A model generated the notes under the pieces. It was given only the letters and a program-made list of their open reading frames with translations, was not told the DNA's origin and ran no database searches. DNA of 64,000 nucleotides. Origin: Coregonus clupeaformis. Taxonomy: Eukaryota > Chordata > Actinopteri > Salmoniformes > Salmonidae. A program made the position numbers and the translations under genes. Below, piece after piece: positions 33,759 to 45,705 of the stretch (position 1 is the stretch's first letter; the number at the start of each line of letters is the position of its first letter). Where the stretch lies: contig NC_059216.1 in NCBI RefSeq assembly GCF_020615455.1, forward strand, positions 21,215,379-21,279,378, read 5' to 3'.

Positions 33759-34645
33759 GTCTGCAGAAATGTGTACTGTTACTGTGTTTCCATGGTGTAT
33801 AGATATGAATTGCGCATGGAAATGAATGGAAAAAGCATGCTCAATAACCTAGGTAACACAGCTAGGCTTTTTTCACTGAAACAGAAGTCTCAAGCGAAGT
33901 CAAAGACAGGCATGGATAGACCAATAAAGAGTGACACTGATCATTCCCTCCCTTTTTGGTGGGAAAGATAACATTAAAATGTAGTGAAAACAAACACAGT
34001 ACACGCCTCCCGAATGTTATGTCATCACTGTGATCACAAGCCAGCAATGAAACCCGTTCTCCATAAAGATGGCAGCTGTTAACACCAATCTATTTGACAA
34101 TATAAATATTATATTTTTCAACTGAGAAATGTTGACCTCCGTGGGTCAACCGTTGACTGGACAATAGAAATCATCACTTGGCTCATTATTTATTTACCTT
34201 GTGCGGTCACTTTTGAGACAATTAATCTTGGCCATGAAAGATTTATAAGCAGGTTGACCGGAGCATTCAGACAGTAAATGGGGGCTGTTGTCAAAGTACT
34301 AGGGGAGTGATCTTAGCAACCCAATTACCATGTCATGGCAACCCCACCAAAAATTAATAGGTCCCCAATGCTAGGTCGTCGCAAAGCATGAACCTGAATA
34401 GCTCCCTTGAATATTCACATTATTCAGCATTAGAGAACAGAAGGGAAGGCCTTTATCATGGCAGTGCATGGAAAGTAGCTGACACTACTCGGTTACCCCT
34501 CCTCTCCACCTCCCATCGCTAAATGATGAGCAATGCCTTCCCATCGGCTCCCAGGACATACAGCTTCCCATCTGAGTGCACACACTGTATGTAAATGCTT
34601 GTGTCATCTCAGCACATCTCAGCCGCTGTCTGAAAGAGGAGCTTT
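33759..34645. other. Unique-looking sequence; candidate conserved block inside
   Basis: No exon recognised. The part around 34170-34440 is annotated separately. Confidence 0.5.
34170..34440. promoter_or_regulatory. Candidate conserved non-coding element
   Basis: Complex sequence with clustered homeobox-like cores (ACAATTAATCTTGGCC, ATTTATAAGCAGG, CCCAATTACCATG, AAAATTAATAGG) and GAATATTCA. It resembles known vertebrate developmental enhancers in style only; no comparison could be run. Confidence 0.25.
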
Positions 34646-34770
34646 CCTTCCTCCCCCCGTCCCTCCTTCCCCCCTTCCCTCCTTCCCCCCTTCCCTCCTT
34701 CCCTCCTTCCCCCCTTCCCTCCTTCCCTCCTTCCCCCCTTCCCTCCTTCCCTCCGTCTCCCTCCCTTCTT
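34646..34770. repeat. Pyrimidine tract, (CCTTCCCTCCTTCCCC)n-like
   Basis: About 120 bp of repeated TTCCCTCC and TTCCCCCC. The minus strand has many GGG/GGGGGG runs with short spacers, a candidate G-quadruplex or H-DNA former. Lys/Gly/Arg or Pro/Ser frames through it are artefacts. Confidence 0.9.
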
Positions 34771-35141
34771 CCACCTTTCTTTGCCCGTGTCTTTGTCCTT
34801 TATGGTCAAGCGTTTGGGTGGTCCGTCTGACCGCCCTGACCCCGGCGCTTGGGATGGCGTAAATTCGCTAATGGTTAGCGTCTCCCTCCTCCTGTGACAG
34901 GCTTTCTTGCTCCAGCTGAAGTGGGTTCGAGCCCCTGGTGAGACGAGGTGGTGTAAGGGGGAGGGTGGGGGGTGGGGGGAAGCTTGACTAGCCACAGCTG
35001 TGTGCCGGAAGGCTGGGCTGGGCAGTGGTGTAACAGTAGCAGTCTCATCTACTGCAGTACTGTATGCATGGCTGCTGCACTGTGGTTGTGAGTGGGGATG
35101 TTCTTCACTCCTGTACCATATTCCACTCCACCGCTTACCTA
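34771..35141. other. Unique-looking sequence, no gene seen
   Basis: Moderately GC-rich, with no exon recognised. Confidence 0.45.
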
Positions 35142-36737
35142 CACAGTGTCTTTTGGGATGTTTTCAGACTTTTTCAACATTTTCATATGTTACAGCCTTA
35201 TTCTAAAAATGATTAAATATTAATTTTTCTCAACAATCTACACACAATACCCCATAATGACAAAGTGAAAACAGGTTTTTAGAATTTTTTGCTATTTTAT
35301 AAAACATTAAAAACAGAAATACCTTATTTACATAAGTATTCAGACCCTTTGCTATGAGACTTGACATTGAGCTCAGGTGCATCCTGTTTCCATTGATCAT
35401 CCTTGAGATGTTTCTACAACTTGATTGTAGAGTCCACCTGTGGTAATTTTCAGTTGATTGGACATGATTTGGAAAGGCACACACCTGTCTATATAAGGTC
35501 CCAAAGTTTACAGTGCATGTCAGAGCAAAAACCAAGCCATGCGGTCGAAGGAATTGTCCGTAGAGCTCAGAGACAGGATTGTGTCAAGGCACAGCTCTGG
35601 GGAACGGTACCAAAACACTTTTGCAGCGGTGAAGGTCCCCAAGAACACAGTGGCCTCCATCATTCTTAAATGGAAGATGTTTGGAGCCATCAAGACTCTT
35701 CCTAGAGCTGGCCGCCTGGACAAACTGAGCAATCGGGGGAGAAGGGCATTGGTCAGGGAGGTGACCAAGAACCCGATGGTCTGAGCTCTAGAGTTCCTCT
35801 GTGGAGATGGGAGAACCTTCCAGAAGGACAACCATCTATGCAGCACTCCACCAATCAGGCTTTATGGTAGAGTGGCCAGACGGTAGCCACTCCTCAGTAA
35901 AAGGCACATGACAGCCCGCTTGGAGATTGCCAAAAGGCACCAAAAGACTCTCAGACCATGAGAAACAAGATTCAATGGTCTGATGAAACCAAGATTGAAA
36001 TCTTTGGCCTGAATGCCAAGCGTCACATCTGGAGGAAACCTGGCACCATCCCTACGGTGAAGCATGTTGGTGGCAGCATCATGTTGTGGGGATGTTTTTC
36101 AGTGGCAGGGACTTGGAGACTAGTCAGGATCGAGGGAAAGATGAACGGCACAGAGAGATCCTTGATGAAAACTGCTCCAGAGCGCTCAGGATTTCAGACT
36201 GGGGCGAAGGTTCACCTTCCAACTGGACAACGACCCTAAGCACACAGCCAAGACAATGCAGGAGTAGCTTCAGGACAAGTCTCTGCATGTCCTTGAGTGG
36301 CCCAGCCAGAGTTCGGACTAAACCCGATCGAACATCTCTGGAGAGACCTGAAAATAGCTGTGCAGTGATGCTCCCCATCCAACTTGACAGAGCTTGAGAG
36401 GATCTGCAGAGAGGAATGGGAGAAATTCACTAAAAAAAGGTGTGCCAAGCTTGTAGCGTCATACCCAAGAAGAGTCGAGGCTGAAAATCGCTGCCAAAGG
36501 TGCTTCAACAAAGTACTGAGTAAAGAATCTGACTACTTCTGTACATGTGATATTTCAGTTTTTTATTTTTAATACATGTTCCAAATTTTTTTTTACCTGT
36601 TTTTGCTTTGTTATTATGGGGTATTGTGTACAGATTGATGATGGGGAAAAAAATGATTTAATCAATTTTAGAATAAGGCTCTAACGTAACAAAATGTGGA
36701 AAAAGTAAAAGGGTCTGAATACCTTCCGAATGCACTG
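35142..36737 (+). mobile_element. Tc1/mariner element, family C (degenerate)
   Basis: The right end reads GAATACCTTCCGAATGCACTG up to 36737, followed by TA at 36738-36739. The left end is a mutated counterpart (ACAGTGTCTTTTGGGATG, from about 35142). Inverted subterminal regions (TATTCTAAAAATGATTAAAT near 35205; ATGATTTAATCAATTTTAGA near 36651) match as expected. Length is about 1.6 kb. It carries one decayed transposase. Confidence 0.92.
35539..36519 (+). pseudogene. Tc1-type transposase, family C, multiply disrupted
   Basis: The start ATG at 35539 (MRSKELSVELRDRIVSRH) opens the DNA-binding half: a helix-turn-helix around FAAVKVPKNTVASII and a basic linker. A TGA ends this frame after KNPMV at about 35784. 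The catalytic half is scattered over other frames: WSDETKIEIFG near 35979-36010, an LDNDPKH-type segment near 36226-36246 followed by an in-frame TAG, and the C-terminal EEWEKFTKKRCAKLVASYPRR at about 36412-36478. The family stop (TAC TGA) stands at 36514-36519. All three catalytic residues can be located, but no single frame joins them, so it is non-functional. Confidence 0.9.
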
Positions 36738-36739
36738 TA

Positions 36740-37107
36740 GGTTCTAATATGGCATTTTTTTCTGGATTGGCTTTTCTGGATTTTAACCACGCACCACTAC
36801 TGCGCAATAGTCAGTATTATTGCTAGCAAATATATAGTTGTTATTTTCTAGAAACCTAGCTACAGTCCACTTAGCTAGCTAAGGTGGTGAACTCAGACTG
36901 ACTGTGGGAGTTAGGTTACATTAGCAAATTTTCCCCCAGCAGTTTCAGTCAATCTAGCTAGCTAGCTAATGACATTTTTATCAACTTTATCAATCAGATG
37001 TATAGTTTAGCAAATATAGCTATTCGTTTTCCCATCACATCTAAAGCTGCCTGATACAGCTGCTAGTAAAGTAGGATGAATAAGTCATAAGCCAGCTAGC
37101 AGTGAGT
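36740..37107. other. Unique-looking sequence, no gene seen
   Basis: Contains GCTAGCTA-rich patches at about 36877 and 36955-36968. Nothing else recognised. Confidence 0.45.
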
Positions 37108-37262
37108 GGTCCTCTGTAGCTCAGCTGGTTGAGCACGGCGCTTGTAATGCCAAGGTAGTGGGTTCGAACCCCGGGACCACCCATACACAAAAAAAATGAT
37201 GCACGCATGATTGTAAGTTGCTTTGGATAAAAGCGTCTACTAAATGGCTTATTATTATTACT
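37108..37262 (+). mobile_element. tRNA-derived SINE
   Basis: Head GTCCTCTGTAGCTCAGCTGG (A box), then GGGTTCGAACCCCGGG (B box), then CACCCATACAC, CGCATGATTGTAAG, GCTTTGGATAAAAGCG and a TTATTATTA tail. It is the same family as the SINEs at 18488-19732 and 52686-52830. The tRNA-like part has no functional acceptor stem, so it is not a tRNA gene. Confidence 0.92.
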
Positions 37263-38217
37263 AAGCAAGTGCGTCACAAATGTTTTCCTTTAGCAGCCCA
37301 AAACAAAATAAACACTTTATTTTTATTTTTATTGCCATCTAAAAGGGGTGTTGTATATTCTATTTATATTGGCAAATTTAACTTGCAACATGGCCTTTAA
37401 TACAATGGCTTGTATAGCCTCAGAGAAACGGACCAAGAACTGATGTCCACTAGAGAGGACAAAAATGAATTGCTGGGTCACAGGAAGAAAGGCTAGTGTA
37501 GGCTAGTATTGGCTAGTAGTGTAGGCTAGTGCCGCATTCACCATTCACCTTGTAAGCCAATTACATTTTATCAAGCCAGGCTCTAATTCACATACAATGG
37601 AATGGAACAGTTGCAATTCATGGGTTAATGCTGCAACATTACCCTGAACTCATGTGCTTGACTATCTTCTTACCTTTATAATGTCAGAGCCAACACAGCT
37701 GGAAGATCTTAAGGGAAACTTGGCATAGCTACGCACGATGGTGCTCAATTACAGTTGCAAATTCTGTTTGCTGTTTTGTAAAAATAACAGAGAGAATGAC
37801 ATTTGATTATTTCCCTCGCAAGGTAATTCAACCAATCTTTTACTGTAAATACTGTATACAGCTGGAAAACACAAGATGTCAGGCGAAGGGCCATGTTTGT
37901 ATTCCCAAATTAAAAGGACATTTTCCAATATGCCCCTCTCAGCTACACAATGCATCTGTCAGTCCTTTCCCCCTCTTTCCAGGTCATCCCTTGTTCTGCA
38001 TGTATGACCTCACAAACAACAAACAGACAAAGGTTACATGTGAGATCTTAGAACATAGAACAGCAAGGGTGAAGGAGCGACTCCTTGTTCTTTCATATGA
38101 TGAAGGAGTGAAAGTAGAACCTCAGAAGAGAGCTAACTATCAGAAGCCCTGGAGTGGAGGTTGAAGTGTACTCTTGGTAGCAGCCCTTCTCTTTAAACAG
38201 AGAACTGCTCTGAAAGT
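37263..38217. other. Unique-looking sequence, no gene seen
   Basis: A frame of 122 codons at 37796-38164 (plus) has no recognisable domain, start context or splice structure, and I do not call it. Confidence 0.45.
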
Positions 38218-38358
38218 GCCTGCCTTTCTCTCCCTGCCTGCCTCTCTCCCTGCCTGCCTCTCTCCCTGCCTGCCTCTCTCCCTGCCTGCCTCTCTCCCTG
38301 CCTGCCTCTCCCTGCCTGCCTGCCTCTCTCCCTGCCTGCCTCTCTCACTGCCTGCCAT
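38218..38358. repeat. 16-bp minisatellite (CTCTCCCTGCCTGCCT)n
   Basis: About nine copies of the unit; one copy is shortened. Confidence 0.93.
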
Positions 38359-38689
38359 AGAGAGGTTAGCGCACTCAAGTCTCCCAGCTCTGTTTATACA
38401 GTAACCAAACGGAGAAGTGCCGAGGCAAACCTAACTCTCTGTAATCACTGGTGTTTGGCTTTGATCTCGGGGAGAGGAGAGAGAAAATAATAACATGTTT
38501 CTGGGTGCCCTTTTACAGTGAATGAAAGGCAAGATTACATTTGAATGGTAATAAGAGGTTGTCTGGTTAAAAGGTGATGGGGAGATGTTGAATGCTACTT
38601 GGGGGAAATAAAACAATACCACAGAGAGAGAGAGACATGGTGTTCTCCAGCAAGGAGGCTCTCAAGGATCAACATTCTTCATTCTACCT

Positions 38690-39020
38690 CAGTGCACAAA
38701 AAGAGGGTCTGAGCTTAACATTGGCTCACCGCGTGGCCAACATTATCTGGCCTCGATGCATCCTATGAGGCAGGTACATATTGACCGAATCGCTCTGCAT
38801 TTCAACGTGCTTCTCCACTTCTTTTCTGCTTCAGTCTGCCTAGAAAATGCTTTTGATAATGTTAATTTTAGCCCCTGTTATGAGCCTCATAGAGCTCTCT
38901 ATGAATTATGTAATAAGAGTCTGAGATGAGATATATAGATATGATGCTATGCGAGAGCTCTATGAGGCTGATGCTGCTTTCATCTATTATCAGAGTGAAA
39001 GGGATTGTGTGACGCTGAGC
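38690..39020. promoter_or_regulatory. Candidate conserved non-coding element with a long inverted repeat
   Basis: Complex single-copy-looking sequence. Within it a perfect 17-bp inverted repeat, AGCCTCATAGAGCTCTC at 38883-38899 and its complement at 38953-38969, encloses 53 bp. It could form a cruciform or an RNA hairpin. Regulatory status is inferred from style only. Confidence 0.25.
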
Positions 39021-39181
39021 GACAGAAGTCTGGAATGTTGAAAAGGATGTCCTTACTTGACACAATGGGACTGAACTCAGAATTGTATCTAAAACGAACC
39101 CCCTGGAGTGTATTTTAGTAGAAATATAAACTGCCTAGGCAGTGACAGTGGGCTAGACTGTGGTGGAAAAGTAGTGATATA

Positions 39182-40672
39182 CACTACCGGTCAAAAGTTT
39201 TAGAACACCTACTTAATCAAGGGTTGTTCTTTATTTTTACTATTTTCTACATTGTAAAATAATAGTGAAGACATCAAAACTATGAAATAACACATATGGC
39301 ATCATGTAGTAACCAAAAAAGTGTTAAACAAATTAAAATACATTTTATATTTGAGATTCTTCAAAAAGCCACCCTTTGCCTTGATGACAACTTTGCACAC
39401 TCTTGGCATCCTCTCAACCAGCTTCACCTGGAATGCTTTTCCAACAGTCTTGAAGGAGTTCCCACATATGCTGAGCACTTGTTGGCTGCTTTTCCTTCAC
39501 TCTGTGGTCCGACTCATCCCAAACCATCTCAATTTGGTTGAGGTCGGGGGATTGTGGAGGCCAGGTCATCTGATGCAGCACTCCATCACTCTCCTTCTTG
39601 GTAAAATAGCCCTTACACAGCCTGGAGGTGTGTTGGGTTATTGTCCTGTTGAAAAACAAATTATAGTCCCACTAAGCCCAAACCAGATGCGATGGTGTAT
39701 TGCTGCAGAATGCTGTGGTAGCCATGCTGGTTAAGTGAGCCGTGAATTCTAAATAAATCACAGACAGTGTCACCAGCACTGCACCCCGACACCATAACAC
39801 CTCCTCCTCCATGCTTTACGGTGGGAAGTACACATCATCCGTTTACCCACACCGCATCTCACAAAGACACAGCGGTTGGAACCAAAAATCTCCAATTTGG
39901 ACTCCAGACCAAAGGACACATTTCCACCGGTCTAATGTTCATTGCTCGTGTTTCTTGGCCCAAGCAAGTCTCTTCTTATTATTGGTGTCCTTTAGTAGTG
40001 GTTTCTTTGCAGCAATTTGACCATGAAGGCCTGATTCACACAGTCTCCTCTGAACAGTTGATGTTGAGATGTGTTACTTGAACTCAGTGAAGCATATCTT
40101 TGGGCTGCAATTTCTGAGGCTGGTAACTCTAATGAACTTATCCTCTGCAGCAGAGGTAACTCTGGGTCTTCCATTCCTGTGATGGTCCTCATGAGAGCCA
40201 GTTTCATCATAGCGCTTGATGGTTTTTGCGACTGCACTTGAAGAAACTTTCAAAGTTCTTGAAATGTTCCGCATAGACTGACCTTCATGTCTTAAAGTAA
40301 TGATAGACTATCATTTCTCTTTGCTTATTTGAGCTGTTCTTGCAATAATGTGGACTTGGTCTTTTACCAAATAGGGCTATCTTCTGTATACCCCCCTACC
40401 TTGTCACAACACAACTGATTGACTCAAACGCATTAACAAGGAAAGAAATTCCACAAATTAACTTTTAAGACGGCACACCTGTTAATTTAAATACATTCTA
40501 GGTGACTACCACATGAAGCTGGTTGAGAGAATGTAAAGAGTGTGCAAAGCTGTCATCAAGGCAAATGGTGGCTATTTGAAGAATATATAATATATTTTGA
40601 TTTGTTTAACACTTTTTTGGTTACTACATGATTCCATATGTGTTATTTCATAGTTTTGATGTCTCCACTATC
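39182..40672 (-). mobile_element. Tc1/mariner element, family D (right end lost)
   Basis: The left end CACTACCGGTCAAAAGTTTT follows TA at 39180-39181. The subterminal sequence (TAGTGAAGACATCAAAACTA, TGAAATAACACATATGGC) recurs in reverse at about 40619-40668 (CATATGTGTTATTTCATAG, TTTTGATGTCTCCACTAT). The terminal ~80 bp on the right are missing. The element carries a decayed transposase. Confidence 0.9.
39330..40350 (-). pseudogene. Tc1-type transposase, family D, multiply disrupted
   Basis: Pieces read on the minus strand in order. The N-terminal DNA-binding part (MRNISRTLKVSSSAVAKTIK, frame 40274-40074, then stop) is followed by a segment around 40070-39900 (IAAKKPLLKDTNNKKRLAWA) leading to a changed catalytic motif (VLWSGVQ in place of WSD-type). 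The C-terminal part, 39659-39414, has WPPQSPDLNQIEMVWDE with the catalytic Glu, then WELLQDCW. Stops and frameshifts separate the parts, and the first catalytic Asp appears substituted by Gly. The region of the second Asp was not located with confidence. It is dead. Confidence 0.85.
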
Positions 40673-41282
40673 ATGAGAATACTTCCATATGCTGTATATG
40701 TATATCAATCATGTGGAATGTGATTGAGTGTATGGCCAGACAACCAGCAAGGGTTGACTGAGTGTGATCTCTATGATGTGTGGAAATGTAATCAATTGCT
40801 CGATCTATGACAGTCTCTCCCGTCTAAGTGTATGGGAGGACAGATAGTTAGTCATCCCTCACCTTTCAAAAGTGATCTATTTCCTAAGTTGAACATGTAT
40901 TGCCACATTGCATGCACACACAACATATACTGTAGGCTCTGGTATTATATATTGAGGGTATCCAGACGTGATGATGGTAAAACATGCAATACGCATCCCT
41001 CATCTCTCCCAGACAACCCCCTCTGTTTGAGTTTTGGCATTGGTGTTATGAGAGGTCTCAGTCTCTAAGGGCTGCGGTGGGTAGACTCTGGCTGTGACAA
41101 CACCACTCCACCTCTAGCTTTGACCATAACAGCTTTGAAATCAGCCAGAAATCCCCTTGTGACAGGGAGAATGGAAGTTTGTTGTGTGCAACAGGGAGTG
41201 GCAATTAAATGCAAGCTTCACAAAAAAAGTAAGGAAATTGTTAAAACATTTCTATACCTGTCTATCTATGGGTAACAGGGTT
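40673..41282. other. Unique-looking sequence, no gene seen
   Basis: No coding frame or repeat border recognised. Confidence 0.45.
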
Positions 41283-42867
41283 CAATCAATCAATTTTATT
41301 TTATATAGCCCTTCTTACATCAGCTAATATCTCGAAGTGCTGTACAGAAACCCAGCCTAAAACCCCAAACAGCTAGTAATGCAGGTGTAGAAGCACGGTG
41401 GCTAGGAAAAACTCCCTAGAAAGGCAAAACCTAGGAAGAAACCTAGAGAGGAACCAGGCTATGAGGGGTGGCCAGTCCTCTTCTGGCTGTGCCGGGTGGA
41501 GATTATAACAGAACCATGCCAAGATGTTCAAAAATGTTCATAAGTGACAAGCATGGTCAAATAATAATCAGGAATAAATCTCAGTTGGCTTTTCATAGCC
41601 GATCATTAGAGTTTAAAACAGCAGGTCTGGGACAGGTAGGGGTTCCATAACCGCAGGCAGAAATGTTTAAACTGGAATAGCAGCAAGGCCAGGCGGACTG
41701 GGGACAGCAAGGAGTCACCACGGCCGGTAGTCCCGACGTATGGTCCTAGGGCTCAGGTCTCTCAGTTGGCTTTTCATAGCGATCATTTAGAGTTGAAAAC
41801 AGCAGGTCTGGGACAGGTAGGGGTTTCGTAGCCGCACGCAGAACAGTTGAAACTGGAATAGCAGCAAGGCCAGGCGGACTGGGGACAGCAAGGTGTCATC
41901 ATGCCCGGTAGTCCTGACGTATGGTCCTAGGGCTCAGGTTCTCAGAGAGAAAGAGAGAACGAGAGAATTAGAGAGAGCATACTTAAATTCACACAGGACA
42001 CTGGATAAGACAGGAGAAGTACTCCAGGTATAACCAACTAACCCCAGCCCCCGACACATAAACTACTGCAGCATAAATACTGGGAGGCTGAGACAGGAGC
42101 GGTCCCGGAGACACTGTGGCCCCATCCGAAGAAACCCCGGACAGGGCCAAACAGGAAGGATATAACCCCACCCACTCCGCCCAAAGCACAGCCCCCGCAC
42201 CACTAGAGGGATATCCCCAACCACCAACTTACAATCCTGAGACAAGGCCGAGTATAGCCCACAGAGGTCTCCACCACAGCACAAACCAAGGGGGGCGCCA
42301 ACCCAGACAGGAAGATCACGTCAGTAACTCAACCCACTCAAGTGACGCACCCTCCCAGGGGACGGCATGAAAGAGCACCAGCAAGCCAGTGACTCAGCCC
42401 CTGCAACAGGGTTAGAGGCAGAGAACCCCAGTGGAGAGGGGAACCGGCCTGGCAGAGACAGCAAGGGCTGTTCGTTGCTCCAGCCTTTCCGTTCACCTTC
42501 ACACTCCTGGGCCAGACTACACTCAATCATATGACCTACTGAAGAGATAAGTCTTCAGTAAAGACTTAAAGGTTGAGACCGAGTCTGCGTCTCTCACATG
42601 GGTAGGCAGACTGTTCCATAAAAATGGAGATCTATAGGAGAAAGCCCTGCCTCCCGCTGTTTGCTTAGAAATTCTAGGGACAATTAGGAGGCCTGCGTCT
42701 TGTGACCGTAGCGTACGTATTGGTATGTACGGCAGGACCAACTCGGAAAGATAGGTAGGAGCAAGCCCATGTAACGCTTTATAGGTTAACAGTAAAACCT
42801 TGAAATCAGCCCTTCCCTTGGGTTGATGTGCTATGCTCGAACCGCTCAGTTTTCCACCACAAAACAC
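41283..42867 (-). mobile_element. L2/CR1-type LINE, 5'-truncated
   Basis: The minus strand runs from the last part of ORF2 (42867-42523) through a long 3' untranslated region to a TTGATTGATTGAA tail at about 41283-41295. Inside the untranslated region a ~181-bp segment is tandemly duplicated (TCAGTTGGCTTTTCATAGC at 41581 and again at 41762). The head is lost, as usual for this class. Confidence 0.88.
42523..42867 (-). pseudogene. L2/CR1-type LINE ORF2, C-terminal fragment
   Basis: 114 codons that read as the conserved C-terminal tail of L2/CR1 ORF2: DFKVLLLTYKALHGLAPTYL, then LRSQDAGLLIVPRIS, then FLWNSLPTHVRDADSVSTFK and the ending LLKTYLFSRSYD before the stop. The intact reading over this stretch suggests a fairly young copy. 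The reverse transcriptase and endonuclease domains are missing. The matching upstream part of the same domain in another copy ends the window at 63775-64000. Confidence 0.88.
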
Positions 42868-43127
42868 CAGAAAATGGCCAAAAAGAGTAGAACCAGCTCA
42901 CCTGCTTTTACACTATGATTTGACTATTAGATGTTCAATGTTTCTTTTTTTAAAAAGATTTAAAAAGGAATAGTTTCGCCGTATTAAAAAGAGAATTCAG
43001 TTCATGGAACAAGGTTGACCTTAAAATGAGGGACAGATGTAAATGAATCACTAATCACATGAAATAAATACTAATCTTCAGAAATTACTTTGACAAAGGA
43101 ACAAAATAACTGGGGCTTTACAATAGC
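42868..43127. other. Unique-looking sequence, no gene seen
   Basis: AT-rich; nothing recognised. Confidence 0.4.
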
Positions 43128-43711
43128 TAGGTTTCCATCCAATTGGCGACAGATTTTCATGTGAATATTCTAAAATCGGCATTAAAAAAATATGCGCATT
43201 TTCCCACCAGTGGTGTGTTTCCACCAAATGTTTTTTTGCGGATAAAAATCAGTGCGTGTTGACGTGGTGCACACAAAATGTACTTTTTTGCTTACATTTT
43301 CATGTACCGAATAAATATCAAAAGTTCAATGTGTTTCCTTCGCATTTTCAATATCAATATCACTGTGCACTTTCACCACCCAGTGAAGTACATCATAATT
43401 TATTTAATCTGTAACCTAATAAACTGCATGGTTTCCTGAGTCGTAGTGAGAGGACCACACACTATATCAACGTGTCTCCAAGTTTACTTCGATACAATGG
43501 TTATTATATCAATACTTGCGCATAAAGGCGTTTCTCGCTAAATGAATTTTACAGAAACAAAAAGATACCACTATGTTGAACAAACAAATGATCTGTTGGC
43601 ATTTATAAAATTGTACAGAAACTTCCTGTTTCCATCACAGCTGCCGTGATTTTTTTTTTTTACATGGTATGAGTTTATCAGCATCAAAACTGTGGATGGA
43701 AACGTGCTTAA
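43128..43711. mobile_element. Non-autonomous DNA element with GTTTCCATCCA ends
   Basis: The left end TAGGTTTCCATCCAATTGGC and right end TGTGGATGGAAACGTGCTTA form imperfect inverted repeats about 580 bp apart. The interior is AT-rich and non-coding. Similar sequences are common in salmonid genomes to my knowledge. Superfamily and target duplication are not established. Confidence 0.55.
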
Positions 43712-45672
43712 AGATGGTTAAAATCTTCCTAGAGGTGACACAGGGTTGACGGAGGGACATATCAAAACACCCTATTTGGCCTCATGGGTGGAATGTTATT
43801 AATATCTTTCATAATTTCAAGATTATAAAAAAAATAAAAATTCAAATCTGGTGTTTCTATGTCAAACAGTTTTCTTATATTTCAGTCTTCTGTGATGTAT
43901 ATAAAGTGTACTATTGGGATGCAAACTCAAATGTAATACATTTCAACTCTATATCTGACATGGTACAGGTGTCTTCTTTTTTTTAAGCCCTAACCATGTG
44001 TGTGAGGTGTATACTTTTGTTTCAAAGTTGATTTTTTGAAGACTACCAGGAATCACTCTGAGTGACCCTGATTTAGCCCACGGCAGCAAAAGGTTAAAGG
44101 GCACTTAATTTAATATAACAGGCTTTTAAAATTCAATATTGGTGCACAATTTCTCCTCTACTTAAAATATCAAAGGGATGCAAAAGGAAACCATGTCATG
44201 GAATGACCCTGTTGCAGTTAAATCTGTAACTTAACGTTTTTTCCCCTTGATGATATGTTTGAAGCTGACAGCAGAGTCCTTGCCTTGTCCTATGGCTCCA
44301 TGCAGAGGAGTTGTTATATAAGGTGGCTAGTCAAGTACCTGAGGGAGCGTTTGCTGTGCTCCACTGCTTTCATGCTCTAAAGATGGAGAGATGGAGTGTT
44401 GAAGGAGGAAGGGATGCAGAGGAGGAGAGGAGGGGTGTGGAGCAGAAGGAAGATGAGGCAGCTACGCAGCAGGTAGTCTCAGCAGGGTTACCGCCTTCCA
44501 CCGTTCCCAGCCCTAACCTGAGGAGACGTGACTCATCGTTTGCTCCATCTCAGGTCTTACGAATGACTGAATGAGCACAGGAACGTTGCACACATCCCAA
44601 AAGGCAGCCATAACGGCCGCTACATCCCCCAACATCCCTAGGTTCCTTATTGATTGAAGCGGCAGGTGTTTTCTTTTGAAATTCTAATATTGTTTTTTGT
44701 TTTTGGTTGGTGTTTTAGTTATGTCTGACAGACCAGGTGAATTATTTTGGTTCCTGTGTCAGTTAAAGCACAATACATCAAGCACATCTATGCTAACCTG
44801 AGGCGAGGCTTCGGTGTGATGTCTGGTCTGTGAACGCTCTGGATTAACTCGAAACATTCCCGAAACCTATTAATCCCTAACGAACCAGACCTGATGCTAT
44901 CCTAACTGACAGTTTTGTTCTCAATCAGGACGATACGCTTGAAGTCCCACTTCCTCCAAAAATCCATTCCGATGAGGGAGACGAACGGGGTAAGTCATTG
45001 CTTGAAATAACTGGTCAAACTTTTTAACCGCTTTAGTTCAAAGGAGAGATGCTATTAAGCCAGTGTTGAGGCCTCTCGGAGAGTATTCTCCTTTTGGTAT
45101 GGTTTCGACTTTGACATTTGAAATCAATAAGGAATGGAGAGATGGGTTTTTACGGTGGCATTGAACTCTGGTGTAAACACACTTCAATCAGACCTACAAA
45201 AGTCTGGCACGAGAGACATGGGAGATCGATTCGTAATGAGAACAACTCTACCTGTGAACTTTTGAAGGTCTGTACTCAACTACTTCAAATCCGCTAAATC
45301 AGTGTAATACACTTATTACCATTGCAGTATGACGTCTATTGAAAACTAAATGAAGAACCTTTTTTTCCTTTTTTAATTATGGGTGACAAACACAATATGA
45401 TATACAGTACATAGTGTTTAACTGAAAACAGTTACACGTTATTGGTGGGTGTCTCATTCAGTTGAACATTTGGCACTCTCACATGACCAACTTGTCATTC
45501 ATCAGGATTAAGAGAGATTGAATATAGGCCATAATGGACCCTCTTACCCCCTGTCTCCTTCTCTCCAGTGGCCTCCACTGGCCTCCATACTAGAAAGGTT
45601 TAGTCCGTTTCAAAAGATGCTATTGTATCATCAGGCACAGCCAGCCCTGTTAATTAAGGCAAACAGGCTGTC

Positions 45673-45705
<33 letters not shown>

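Noticed and set aside
37108..37180. tRNA gene
   Set aside because: A and B boxes are present, but the SINE tail follows and no acceptor stem closes.
37796..38164. 122-codon plus-strand ORF as a host gene
   Set aside because: No domain, poor start context and no supporting exon structure.
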